From CAZIVE01 sp964542435 (GTDB lineage: Bacteria > Bacteroidota > Bacteroidia > Bacteroidales > Tannerellaceae): 7,531 nucleotides of DNA. The translations under genes were made by a program, and so were the position numbers. The notes below the pieces were generated by a model that made no database searches, had not been told where the DNA came from, and saw nothing but the letters and a program-made list of their open reading frames with translations. The first letter of the stretch is position 1, and every line of letters begins with the position of its first letter. Positions 1 through 5,295 of this stretch are shown in pieces. The stretch lies in NCBI GenBank assembly GCA_964542435.1, contig CAZIVE010000125.1:1-7531 (forward strand). Reading direction: 5' to 3'.

Positions 1-48
1 AAGCCACTCATACATTAAAATCATAAGGATGGGTGCTGCCTTTTTCAT
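1..48 (-). CDS. 5' end of an unidentified ORF, cut by the left edge
   Basis: An ATG at 48-46 opens a frame of 16 codons that is still open at base 1 (reads MKKAAPILMILMYEWL). Internal ATGs at 24 and 15 are alternative starts. An A-rich stretch with AAGA lies just upstream of the ATG, in keeping with the weak ribosome sites of this phylum. The start lies 22 bases after the last base of the 71-338 inverted-repeat element, on the strand that the element's G-U pairs favour. Too little protein is visible to name a family. If the element is a retron-type RNA, this should be the reverse transcriptase, but no reverse-transcriptase motif is visible. A hydrophobic N-terminus of an unrelated protein is equally possible from 16 residues. 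Confidence 0.4.
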   Translation of the reverse strand, partial: MKKAAPILMILMYEWL

Positions 49-70
49 ATTCTTAAAATGGAATCGGAAG

Positions 71-100
71 ATACGTCGCAAGACGTTTTATCTGCAGAAA
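71..100. repeat. Outer inverted repeat, left arm (partner 309-338)
   Basis: The 30-base arm begins ATACGTCG and ends TGCAGAAA. It is complementary to 309-338 at 25 positions without any gap. The non-pairing positions are 79, 80, 88, 89 and 92. In the retron reading this is the a2 arm. It has no obvious flanking target duplication, which argues against a simple transposon end. Confidence 0.85.
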
Positions 101-147
101 CCCCTGATTGAAAATGGAGCGGATGCGCGAACATTTTCAATCAGGGG
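101..147. repeat. Perfect 16-bp hairpin within the structured element
   Basis: CCCCTGATTGAAAATG at 101-116 is the exact reverse complement of 132-147, with a 15-base loop at 117-131. It touches the outer stem without a spacer (100/101), so the two would stack coaxially. No T-run follows on either strand, so it does not look like a terminator. On the minus strand it is the last hairpin before the 3' arm, where the msd stem lies in a retron. Confidence 0.9.
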
Positions 148-168
148 ACGACGTCGCCTAAGAATCCC

Positions 169-255
169 AACCTCGACAGAGGTTTCATTCCCTTTGCCAA
201 TGCAATATAGGAGGAGACGTACGATATGACACGATATGAAACCTCTGTCAAGGTT
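169..255. repeat. 20-bp hairpin with 47-base loop within the structured element
   Basis: Bases 169-188 pair with 236-255 at 19 of 20 positions. The one mismatch, C174 with A250, is a G-U pair in minus-strand RNA, and C168/G256 adds one further pair. The loop at 189-235 contains the tandem direct repeat ACGATATGA at 221-229 and 231-239 (10-base period). The second copy overlaps the start of the right arm. Confidence 0.88.
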
Positions 256-308
256 GTTGCATGATATCTCCAATTTCTCCACTTAGTCGCTGTCGCGCCA
301 ATGCGGAG

Positions 309-338
309 TTTCTGCAAATCTAACGTCTGACGACGTAT
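309..338. repeat. Outer inverted repeat, right arm (partner 71-100)
   Basis: Begins TTTCTGCA and ends CGACGTAT, the inverted partner of 71-100. On the minus strand this arm comes first and would be the a1 arm of a retron-type RNA. Its minus-strand G at 320 follows TTA and sits in the small internal loop 320-321/88-89. That is a conceivable branch guanosine by analogy with retron Ec86, where the branch G follows a TTA at the end of a1. This assignment is speculative. Confidence 0.85.
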
Positions 339-352
339 GTGATTACATAATA

Positions 353-360
353 CAAAAATC
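353..360 (-). promoter_or_regulatory. Possible -7 box for the structured RNA
   Basis: The minus strand reads GATTTTTG here, one base off the Bacteroidetes -7 consensus TAnnTTTG. TTTC at 382-379 lies 18 bases upstream, near the position expected for the -33 TTTG. Transcription would start near 346, just outside the outer stem and next to the extra 62-65/341-344 pairing. The match is imperfect, so this is suggestive only. Confidence 0.3.
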
Positions 361-411
361 CGCCTCTCTCATTTTGGGAAAGTCAGACTCGTTAGATAAA
401 CATCTCTAAAT

Positions 412-759
412 TTATATTTCGGAATGGGTGTCGTCCTTCTTGGGGCCTGGGACGAAGGCACTGTAGAGTAGAATCAGTGCAGCGATGAATAGGCAGATAA
501 TCCATTCTTTCCTGTTGCTGAACATCAGACCAGACGAAACGATCATGGCCAATGACGCAAGGATCTCCAAGTTGTGAAGGCGACGTTGGCGCAACGGCAT
601 GTTTTTCGGCGAAATGGTGAGATAATGGACGGCAATGCCCGCAACGCCCACAGCAAACACGTAAGGTGCATAAACGAAAAGTGAGAAATGAAGAATAACT
701 CCTGCAATCGTAAGAATGCCGGCTATGGAGAAGAGAATGGTTCTGAATGTATTGCTCAT
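412..759 (-). CDS. Small four-helix inner-membrane protein, unknown function
   Basis: The product is 115 residues, and I do not recognise a named family. Hydrophobic segments at about residues 7-25, 29-49, 64-81 and 86-103 suggest four membrane helices. A basic stretch lies between helices 2 and 3 (PLRQRRLHN, near 55-63), and the C-terminus is charged and polar (GPKKDDTHSEI). By the positive-inside rule, the 2-3 loop would be cytoplasmic. The ATG at 759-757 lies six bases after the stop of the FtsB/DivIC-like gene, so the two are almost certainly co-transcribed from the promoter near 1100. A role linked to the cell envelope or division is suggested by the neighbour only. No clear terminator follows the stop; a weak TTAGA/TCTAA stem lies at 392-409. 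Confidence 0.85.
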   Translation of the reverse strand: MSNTFRTILFSIAGILTIAGVILHFSLFVYAPYVFAVGVAGIAVHYLTISPKNMPLRQRRLHNLEILASLAMIVSSGLMFSNRKEWIICLFIAALILLYSAFVPGPKKDDTHSEI

Positions 760-765
760 GTACGT

Positions 766-1074
766 TTACTTTTTCTCTTTGATGATAAACACGTCTTCAC
801 TGTCGCGCTTCATGAAATATTCCTCACGCGCAAAACGTTCCAGTCCGTTCTTGTCGGTTTGGAGATTGTAAAGTTTCTCCTTGTTTACGGCAATTTCATC
901 CTTGTAGGTCTGAACCTCCTTTTCAAGAGAGCGGATCTTTTCGTCATATTTGACGCGATTATACAAACTGCTGTCGCTGGGAACAAGGAACAGGATGATG
1001 AATACGAAGATGACAATCCAGTATGCATTAACCCAGAAGAAGTATTTATGTAGGAATTCTTTTAGTCTGTTCAT
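766..1074 (-). CDS. FtsB/DivIC-family septum formation initiator
   Basis: The product is a 102-residue bitopic membrane protein with a short basic cytoplasmic N-terminus, one membrane helix at about residues 13-31, a coiled coil at about 44-75 rich in K, E and L, and a C-terminal segment GLERFAREEYFMKR followed by DSEDVFII. The last part matches the FtsB/DivIC signature 'lEr.ARE.y.mkr.gE'. Members form the FtsQ-FtsL-FtsB type complex that activates septal peptidoglycan synthesis at the divisome, with the coiled coil on the periplasmic side. The ATG at 1074 is chosen over a TTG at 1128 and an ATG at 1092. The exact -7 box at 1102-1095 would place the transcript start near 1089, so the upstream starts fall outside or at the very end of the mRNA. 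The sequence does not distinguish FtsB from DivIC naming, so no symbol is given. Confidence 0.9.
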   Translation of the reverse strand: MNRLKEFLHKYFFWVNAYWIVIFVFIILFLVPSDSSLYNRVKYDEKIRSLEKEVQTYKDEIAVNKEKLYNLQTDKNGLERFAREEYFMKRDSEDVFIIKEKK

Positions 1075-1094
1075 CGTTCTTAATGATTGCATTG

Positions 1095-1102
1095 CAAAGA
1101 TA
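1095..1102 (-). promoter_or_regulatory. -7 box of the FtsB/DivIC-like operon
   Basis: The minus strand reads TATCTTTG, an exact match to the Bacteroidetes TAnnTTTG element. The expected start of transcription is near 1089, about 15 bases before the chosen ATG at 1074. A good TTTG at -33 is not seen; TGTTG at 1130-1126 is slightly too far away. Confidence 0.6.
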
Positions 1103-1171
1103 AATATAATCTGAGAAATGATGCGCAACAGCTTTAGACTTTATCTGGGCAAAGTGTATGAAATAATTTAG

Positions 1172-1179
1172 TAACTTTG
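1172..1179 (+). promoter_or_regulatory. -7 box of dnaX
   Basis: TAACTTTG matches TAnnTTTG exactly and lies 21 bases before the dnaX ATG, giving a leader of about 15 bases. No convincing -33 TTTG is present. Together with the minus-strand box at 1095-1102 it makes the 126-base gap a compact divergent promoter region. Confidence 0.6.
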
Positions 1180-1200
1180 AAACCAAATTAAAGCAGTTAC

Positions 1201-2967
1201 ATGGACAATTATATCGTATCGGCCCGCAAGTATCGTCCTTCAACGTTCAAAAGCGTTGTGGGACAAAAAGCTTTGACGACAACGTTGAAGAATGCTATTA
1301 CGAGCAATAAGCTGGCCCATGCCTACCTATTCTGTGGACCGCGAGGCGTTGGTAAAACCTCCTGTGCGCGTATCTTCGCCAAGACAATCAACTGTATGAA
1401 TCCAACGGCTGACGGCGAGGCCTGCAATGAATGTGAATCCTGCAAGGCTTTCAACGAACAGCGCTCTTTCAATATTCATGAACTGGATGCAGCATCCAAC
1501 AATTCGGTGGATGACATCCGCCAGCTGATTGATCAGGTCCGGATTCCACCGCCCATTGGCAAATACAGCGTCTTCATCATCGATGAGGTTCACATGCTCA
1601 GTTCACAGGCGTTCAATGCTTTTCTTAAAACCTTGGAAGAGCCGCCGCACCATGCGATATTCATCCTTGCCACGACGGAGAAGCAGAAGGTGATTCCGAC
1701 TATTCTCTCCCGCTGTCAGATTTATGATTTCACACGAATCTCAGCGGCAGATATTGCCGAGCATCTGGAATACGTAGCCTCCTGCGAAGGTATCAAAGCT
1801 GAGCCGGAAGCGCTCAACGTCATTGCACAGAAAGCGGATGGCGGTATGCGTGATGCCTTGTCTGTCTTTGATCAGGTTTCCGGATTCACGAATGGAAACA
1901 TCACCTATCAGGCCGTCATTGCCAACCTGAATGTCCTCGACTACGATTATTTCTTTCGTTTCACCGAAGCTTTCCTTGCTGGAAATGTCCGTGAATCGTT
2001 GCTCTTGTTGAACGAGATCATCGCGAAAGGCTTCGACGGGCAGAATGTGGTCAATGGATTGGCTTCCTATTTCCGTGATCTTCTCGTCAGCAAGGATCCT
2101 TCCACTCTGGTATTGTTGGACGTTGGCGCATCTGTGCGTGATCGTTATAAGGAGATTGCCCGGCGCTGTCCCGATCAGATGCTTTTCAGAGCCATTGAGA
2201 TCGCCAATAGTTGTGATCTCAACTACAAGGCAAGCCGTAACAAACGTCTGCTTGTGGAGTTGATGCTCATTCAGCTTTGTCAACTTAGCAACAACGACGG
2301 CGATAACGAGGAAAGTAAAAAAAAACTACAGATAAAACCTCTTAAGCCAAGCGAACCTCAGAAAGTGGAGCAGCCGCAAACCGTCGCAGTTACAGCTCCT
2401 GTTGTCGCACCGGCACCTCAAGTTACATCTTCACCCGTTAATCCTACCGTTAAGGTTGATGTTCCTTCCAAATCCCAGCCGACAAAGAATATTCCGGGTG
2501 CTTTGGGATTAGGTATCTCGCTGAAATCCTTCGGAAAGGAGATGGAAAAGGATCAGCAGCAAAAGGATCAAGAGGTTCAGAACAATCCCAAGAAAGAGGG
2601 CGCTCCATACACAGAAGCCGATTTGGTCCGTTGCTGGGAAGCGTTTGCCAATACGCAGCTTGAACAGGATTATTTCCGTTCAACCATGTTGAACAGCAAA
2701 CCCGAATTAGGAGAAAACGATCATTTCATCGTTAAGGTCCAGAATCCTTCGCAGCAGGATAATCTGTTAGGAAATACGTTGAACATTCTTTCCTATATCA
2801 GAAAAGAGTTGCACAATAACAACATCGTGATGCAGATTGTCGTGGAGGAAGGCAAAACGGACGATCGCCCGTTGCTTTATACCGCATCAGAAAAACTCGA
2901 ACATCTTGAGAAGGTTAATCCTGCCATGACCAAGCTGAAAGAGGTTTTCCATCTGACACCCGATTGA
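1201..2967 (+). CDS. dnaX: DNA polymerase III subunit gamma/tau (clamp loader)
   Basis: The 588-residue ATPase subunit of the clamp loader places the sliding clamp on primed DNA and, in its long tau form, tethers polymerase cores and helicase. Visible landmarks are the N-terminal YRPSTF and VVGQ motifs, Walker A GPRGVGKTS at 46-54, four zinc-binding cysteines at 65, 75, 78 and 81, Walker B IIDEVHML at 126-133, sensor 1 ATTE at 157-160, the SRC motif at 170-172 and sensor 2 GGMRDAL at 214-220. The helical oligomerisation domain runs to about residue 361. A Lys/Pro/Gln-rich linker covers about 370-435, and a divergent C-terminal domain about 480-588. Length is near the 643 residues of E. coli tau. 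The ATG at 1201 gives the canonical N-terminus. The gene has its own promoter, is divergent from the division operon, and ends at a shared terminator. An A9 tract at codons 373-375 may generate a short gamma form. Confidence 0.98.
   Translation: MDNYIVSARKYRPSTFKSVVGQKALTTTLKNAITSNKLAHAYLFCGPRGVGKTSCARIFAKTINCMNPTADGEACNECESCKAFNEQRSFNIHELDAASNNSVDDIRQLIDQVRIPPPIGKYSVFIIDEVHMLSSQAFNAFLKTLEEPPHHAIFILATTEKQKVIPTILSRCQIYDFTRISAADIAEHLEYVASCEGIKAEPEALNVIAQKADGGMRDALSVFDQVSGFTNGNITYQAVIANLNVLDYDYFFRFTEAFLAGNVRESLLLLNEIIAKGFDGQNVVNGLASYFRDLLVSKDPSTLVLLDVGASVRDRYKEIARRCPDQMLFRAIEIANSCDLNYKASRNKRLLVELMLIQLCQLSNNDGDNEESKKKLQIKPLKPSEPQKVEQPQTVAVTAPVVAPAPQVTSSPVNPTVKVDVPSKSQPTKNIPGALGLGISLKSFGKEMEKDQQQKDQEVQNNPKKEGAPYTEADLVRCWEAFANTQLEQDYFRSTMLNSKPELGENDHFIVKVQNPSQQDNLLGNTLNILSYIRKELHNNNIVMQIVVEEGKTDDRPLLYTASEKLEHLEKVNPAMTKLKEVFHLTPD
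2317..2345 (+). promoter_or_regulatory. dnaX: Candidate slippage/frameshift site in dnaX (A9) with early stops in both other frames
   Basis: Nine A residues at 2317-2325 sit in frame as three AAA codons (Lys373-375), just after the clamp-loader domains. A shift to -1, or one extra A in the mRNA, reads TTDKTS and then TAA at 2343-2345, giving 381 residues. The other shift, one A lost, reads N-Y-R and then TAA at 2333-2335, giving 377 residues. Both products would keep the ATPase and oligomerisation domains and lose the tau linker and C-terminus. A purine-rich GAGGAAAG lies at 2308-2315, as a Shine-Dalgarno-like stimulator would, but this phylum uses such signals poorly. No clear downstream stem is seen. 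Thermus dnaX uses an A9 tract in this way; use of this one is inferred. Confidence 0.6.
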
Positions 2968-2997
2968 TGTTCCTCGAATCATTATCAGAAAAAACAA

Positions 2998-3031
2998 AAC
3001 GCCCGCTCATCTTTAGAGACAAGCGGGCGTT
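2998..3031. terminator. Bidirectional terminator between convergent dnaX and the DUF1080 gene
   Basis: A perfect 10-bp GC-rich stem pairs AACGCCCGCT (2998-3007) with AGCGGGCGTT (3022-3031) across a 14-base loop. On the plus strand it is followed by TCATTATTTC. On the minus strand it is followed by a T-rich run, the complement of the A-rich stretch 2988-2999. It lies 30 bases after the dnaX stop and 20 bases after the stop of the opposing gene, so it can serve both. Confidence 0.9.
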
Positions 3032-3051
3032 CATTATTTCAAATCAATGAA

Positions 3052-3825
3052 TTACAGTTTGCGGATCCAAATGTTACGATAACTGATTGGTTCGCTCTTA
3101 TCTCCGTGAGCCTGCAGCAGGATTGGGCCATCTCCATGAACCTTAACCTGCGGGAAGCCGATGTATTCGGTTGTTCCGAGGATAGAGAAGTTGTTCAGCA
3201 TCAGGACACCATTCTGAAACAGTGTAACGGTCGGATGTGTACGATAGGTACTGTCGTTCTTGAATGTCGGAGCCGTGTAGATGATATCATAAACATTCCA
3301 CTGTCCCGGTTGACGCATTGCATTGGCAAGAGGAGCTGTCTGTTTGTAAACAGCACCGGTCTGACCGTTTGTGTAGGTCTTGTTGTTGTAGCAATCCAGA
3401 ACCTGGATCTCATACATGCCCTGCATATAGATACCACTATTGCCGCGAGCCTGACCTTCACCTGTGATGTTGGTAGGAACACACCATTCAATGTGCAGCT
3501 GGAAATCACCGAATTTTTGTTTGGTCTGGATATCACCTTTATTCTTGGCTACTGTGATAATGCCATCGTGAACGTTCCATTCAGCAGGACCACCTTTTGG
3601 GCTTTCCCAAGCTGACAGATCTTTACCGTCGAAGAGGACGATAGCGTCTGATGGAGCTGTGAAACCACCGTCAGGAAGAACCTTACCAGGGGTAACTACC
3701 GGAGGAACCGGTTTATAAAACTCAGACATTTCCGGAGTAATGCCGGCATAGCCTTTCCATTGTGCGTTTGCAAACTGGCATCCTGCCATTGCAACGACTG
3801 CTAATAAAAATACTTTTTTGTTCAT
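3052..3825 (-). CDS. Secreted DUF1080 (3-keto-disaccharide hydrolase-type) protein
   Basis: The product is 257 residues with an N-terminal signal peptide: KK at 3-4, a hydrophobic core at about 5-15, and a likely signal peptidase I site ANA before Gln22. Cys16 follows MAG, so a lipoprotein cannot be fully excluded, but the lipobox is poor. A DUF1080 domain spans about residues 60-257: AIVLFDGKDLSAWE at 61-74, the GNSGIYMQGMYEIQVLD core at 128-144, and ILLQAHGDKSEPISYRNIWI at 235-254. This family has a concanavalin-like jelly-roll fold. Characterised members hydrolyse 3-keto-glycosides, but many are uncharacterised, so the substrate here is unknown. It acts in the periplasm or outside the cell. 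No SusC/D pair or glycosidase is adjacent, so it looks monocistronic, with its own promoter near 3910. Confidence 0.92.
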   Translation of the reverse strand: MNKKVFLLAVVAMAGCQFANAQWKGYAGITPEMSEFYKPVPPVVTPGKVLPDGGFTAPSDAIVLFDGKDLSAWESPKGGPAEWNVHDGIITVAKNKGDIQTKQKFGDFQLHIEWCVPTNITGEGQARGNSGIYMQGMYEIQVLDCYNNKTYTNGQTGAVYKQTAPLANAMRQPGQWNVYDIIYTAPTFKNDSTYRTHPTVTLFQNGVLMLNNFSILGTTEYIGFPQVKVHGDGPILLQAHGDKSEPISYRNIWIRKL

Positions 3826-3906
3826 AATGATAGATTAGATAACTTTATTGAGTTAATAGATTGCTTTATGATTGGAAGGCATTGCTGTCTTCTCTTTTGT
3901 CAACTA

Positions 3907-3914
3907 CAAAGGTA
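3907..3914 (-). promoter_or_regulatory. -7 box of the DUF1080 gene
   Basis: The minus strand reads TACCTTTG, an exact TAnnTTTG match, giving a leader of about 75 bases before the ATG at 3825. It overlaps a small AAAGG/CCTTT inverted repeat (about 3907-3920). No TTTG is seen at the right distance for -33, so the transcript could also read through from queF. Confidence 0.45.
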
Positions 3915-3940
3915 CTCCTTTTTCAAATCGAATATTCTCA

Positions 3941-4423
3941 TTATTCATGAAATTCGTTACCCTGGTGAGAAAAGAGTCGTTTCTCCGCCAGCGATTCGAA
4001 TTTTGTACCTTTACGTCCGTAGTTGCAATAGGGAAAAATGCTGATCCCACCGCGTGGTGTGAAGATTCCCGTCACTTCGATATATTTCGGATCCATCAGT
4101 CGAATCAGGTCTTTCATGATGATGTTGACACAGTCTTCATGAAAGGCTCCATGACTGCGGAAGCTGAAAAGATAGAGTTTCAGGCTCTTGCTCTCCACCA
4201 TCTTGACGTCGGGAATATAGTCGATGTAGATGGTTGCAAAGTCTGGTTGTCCGGTGATAGGACAGAGGCTGGTGAACTCCGGGCATACGAAATGTACCCA
4301 ATAGTCATTGTCCTGATGCTTGTTGGTGAAGGCTTCCAAGACTTCCGGCGCATAGTCCTGCTTGTATTCCGTCTTCGTACCGAGCTGTTTCAGTTCGTGA
4401 TCCTGTGTTCTGTCGCTTTCCAT
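3941..4423 (-). CDS. queF: NADPH-dependent 7-cyano-7-deazaguanine (preQ0) reductase
   Basis: QueF reduces the nitrile of preQ0 to the aminomethyl group of preQ1, the base later inserted into tRNA on the way to queuosine; it is cytosolic. The 160-residue product is the short, single-domain (B. subtilis-type) form. Landmarks are the catalytic cysteine in [11 protein letters not shown] (Cys54, with Asp61 as the general acid), the family motif ESKSLK at 77-82 and GAFHEDC at 92-98, whose His95 and Glu96 bind the substrate. [17 protein letters not shown] closes the fold. The ATG at 4423 lies four bases after the queC stop, so the two genes are translated from one mRNA. This places preQ0 synthesis and reduction together. 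Confidence 0.97.
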   Translation of the reverse strand: MESDRTQDHELKQLGTKTEYKQDYAPEVLEAFTNKHQDNDYWVHFVCPEFTSLCPITGQPDFATIYIDYIPDVKMVESKSLKLYLFSFRSHGAFHEDCVNIIMKDLIRLMDPKYIEVTGIFTPRGGISIFPYCNYGRKGTKFESLAEKRLFSHQGNEFHE

Positions 4424-4427
4424 CTCG

Positions 4428-5102
4428 CTATGATTGTTTCTTGTTACGTCTCTTCAAATATTTTTCCAACCCTTCTCTACGGAGTTTGCAAGCGGGACAA
4501 TGTCCGCAACCGTCGGCAGGAATACCGTTGTAGCAGGTTAAAGTCTCGTTTCGTACAAGGTCGAACACACCCAGATCATCGGCCAGTTCCCACACTTCGC
4601 TCTTATCACGGTTCATCAACGGTGTATGGATGACAAACTGTTCGTCCATCGCCAGGTTGAGTGTGACGTTAAGTGAACGGATGAAGGTATCGCGACAATC
4701 AGGATAGCCGCTGTAGTCAGCTTCGGAAACGCCTGTCACCAGATTGAAGATGCCTTTGCTTCGTGCCAGAATGGCAGCGCAGGTCAGAAAAACCATGTTT
4801 CGACCGGGAACAAATGTGTTCGGATAGGTATCGGCAGGCTTTTCCTGATCCATTGTGATGCTGGTGTCAGTCAGAGAACAGCCGGTAGAAAGTTGGCTGA
4901 TCAATGAAACGTCGAGCAGTTGAAACGGAACGTTTGCGCCCGCAGCTATCTTTCGTGCTATTTCGATTTCCAAAGAATGTTTCTGTCCATAAGAAAAGCA
5001 GACTACCTCTACATGAGCGAATTTCCTTTTTGCCCAATAGAGACATGTGGTGGAATCTTGTCCACCGGAAAGGCAAACCATTGCCGAGTCCTGATGTTTC
5101 AT
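4428..5102 (-). CDS. queC: 7-cyano-7-deazaguanine (preQ0) synthase
   Basis: QueC converts 7-carboxy-7-deazaguanine to preQ0 with ATP and ammonia, in the cytosol. The 224-residue product has the PP-loop SGGQDST at 12-18, [10 protein letters not shown] at 36-45, the NTFVPGRNM motif at 95-103, [14 protein letters not shown] at 124-137 and a zinc site formed by Cys190, Cys199, Cys202 and Cys205. The start at 5102 is chosen because it is an ATG giving the usual short N-terminus before the PP-loop and lies about 18 bases after the predicted transcript start. The longer reading from 5147 needs a TTG lying upstream of the -7 box. It is the first gene of a queC-queF pair. QueD, QueE and GTP cyclohydrolase are not in the window, and no preQ1 riboswitch is seen. 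Confidence 0.97.
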   Translation of the reverse strand: MKHQDSAMVCLSGGQDSTTCLYWAKRKFAHVEVVCFSYGQKHSLEIEIARKIAAGANVPFQLLDVSLISQLSTGCSLTDTSITMDQEKPADTYPNTFVPGRNMVFLTCAAILARSKGIFNLVTGVSEADYSGYPDCRDTFIRSLNVTLNLAMDEQFVIHTPLMNRDKSEVWELADDLGVFDLVRNETLTCYNGIPADGCGHCPACKLRREGLEKYLKRRNKKQS

Positions 5103-5125
5103 ACCTATTAAAACCTTTAAGGCTG

Positions 5126-5133
5126 CAAATTTA
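5126..5133 (-). promoter_or_regulatory. -7 box of queC-queF
   Basis: The minus strand reads TAAATTTG, an exact TAnnTTTG match, predicting a transcript start near 5120 and a leader of about 18 bases. That leaves no room for a preQ1 riboswitch and supports the ATG at 5102 as the queC start. No -33 TTTG is seen at the expected distance. Confidence 0.55.
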
Positions 5134-5247
5134 GTTATTTCTGACAATTTATACTATTCTCTATGCCTTTTGTACGCTGAATTGAGCGTGATAAGAGGAC
5201 CTATTACGAATCGATAAATTATCCATCCAAATTATACGCATCTGTGT

Positions 5248-5259
5248 GAATGTACATTC
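5248..5259. repeat. 12-bp perfect palindrome downstream of dctM
   Basis: GAATGTACATTC is its own reverse complement. It sits 37 bases beyond the dctM stop in the AT-rich gap before queC. As a hairpin it would have only four pairs, so it is a weak terminator candidate at best. A dimeric-protein binding site is possible but has no support beyond symmetry. The rest of 5148-5295 holds a 5-bp stem at 5174-5189 and no gene. Confidence 0.4.
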
Positions 5260-5295
5260 TATATAATAACAAATGGCCCGATTCCATCGAGATTA

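Larger units (their letters stand above)
71..338 (-). ncRNA. Candidate structured RNA, retron msr-msd-like architecture
   Basis: Three nested or adjacent inverted repeats organise this stretch. The outer stem pairs 71-100 with 309-338 (25 of 30 Watson-Crick pairs). Directly abutting it, 101-116 pairs perfectly with 132-147 around a 15-base loop. Further in, 169-188 pairs with 236-255 (19 of 20) around a 47-base loop. Bases 62-65 and 341-344 can add four pairs outside the main stem. Read as minus-strand RNA, the mismatches 79/330, 92/317 and 174/250 become G-U pairs; on the plus strand they are C-A clashes. In minus-strand order there is a 5' stem arm, about 53 bases with only weak stems, two long hairpins, then the 3' arm, followed 22 bases later by an ORF start. 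Retrons have this order: a1, msr, msd hairpin, a2, then reverse transcriptase. A DRT-type RNA, a miniature transposon or another structured RNA remain possible. The structure is seen; the retron reading is inference. Confidence 0.5.

Noticed and set aside
101..147. Intrinsic terminator
   Set aside because: The stem is strong but no T-run follows on either strand, and it abuts another long stem.
29..282. Overlapping short open frames on both strands (about 64-66 codons) across the hairpins
   Set aside because: They run through the inverted repeats, mirror each other because of the symmetry, have Arg-rich low-quality composition and resemble no family. They are best seen as by-products of the structured element.
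71..338. Miniature transposon (MITE) with 30-base terminal repeats
   Set aside because: No target-site duplication is visible next to 71 or 338, the two long internal hairpins are unusual for a MITE, and the G-U bias favours RNA. Not fully excluded; a genome-wide copy count would decide.
1741..2283. 180-codon minus-strand open frame inside dnaX
   Set aside because: Antisense to the conserved clamp-loader region, with no promoter and no family features.
3872..4633. 253-codon plus-strand open frame opposite queF and the 3' part of queC
   Set aside because: It lies antisense to two well-supported enzymes, spans their junction, and has no recognisable domain. It is a shadow of the codon usage on the other strand.
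5103..5295. preQ1 riboswitch ahead of queC, or a small gene in the gap
   Set aside because: The promoter box at 5133-5126 leaves too short a leader, no C-rich aptamer-like hairpin with an A-rich tail is seen, and no coding frame of sensible composition is present.
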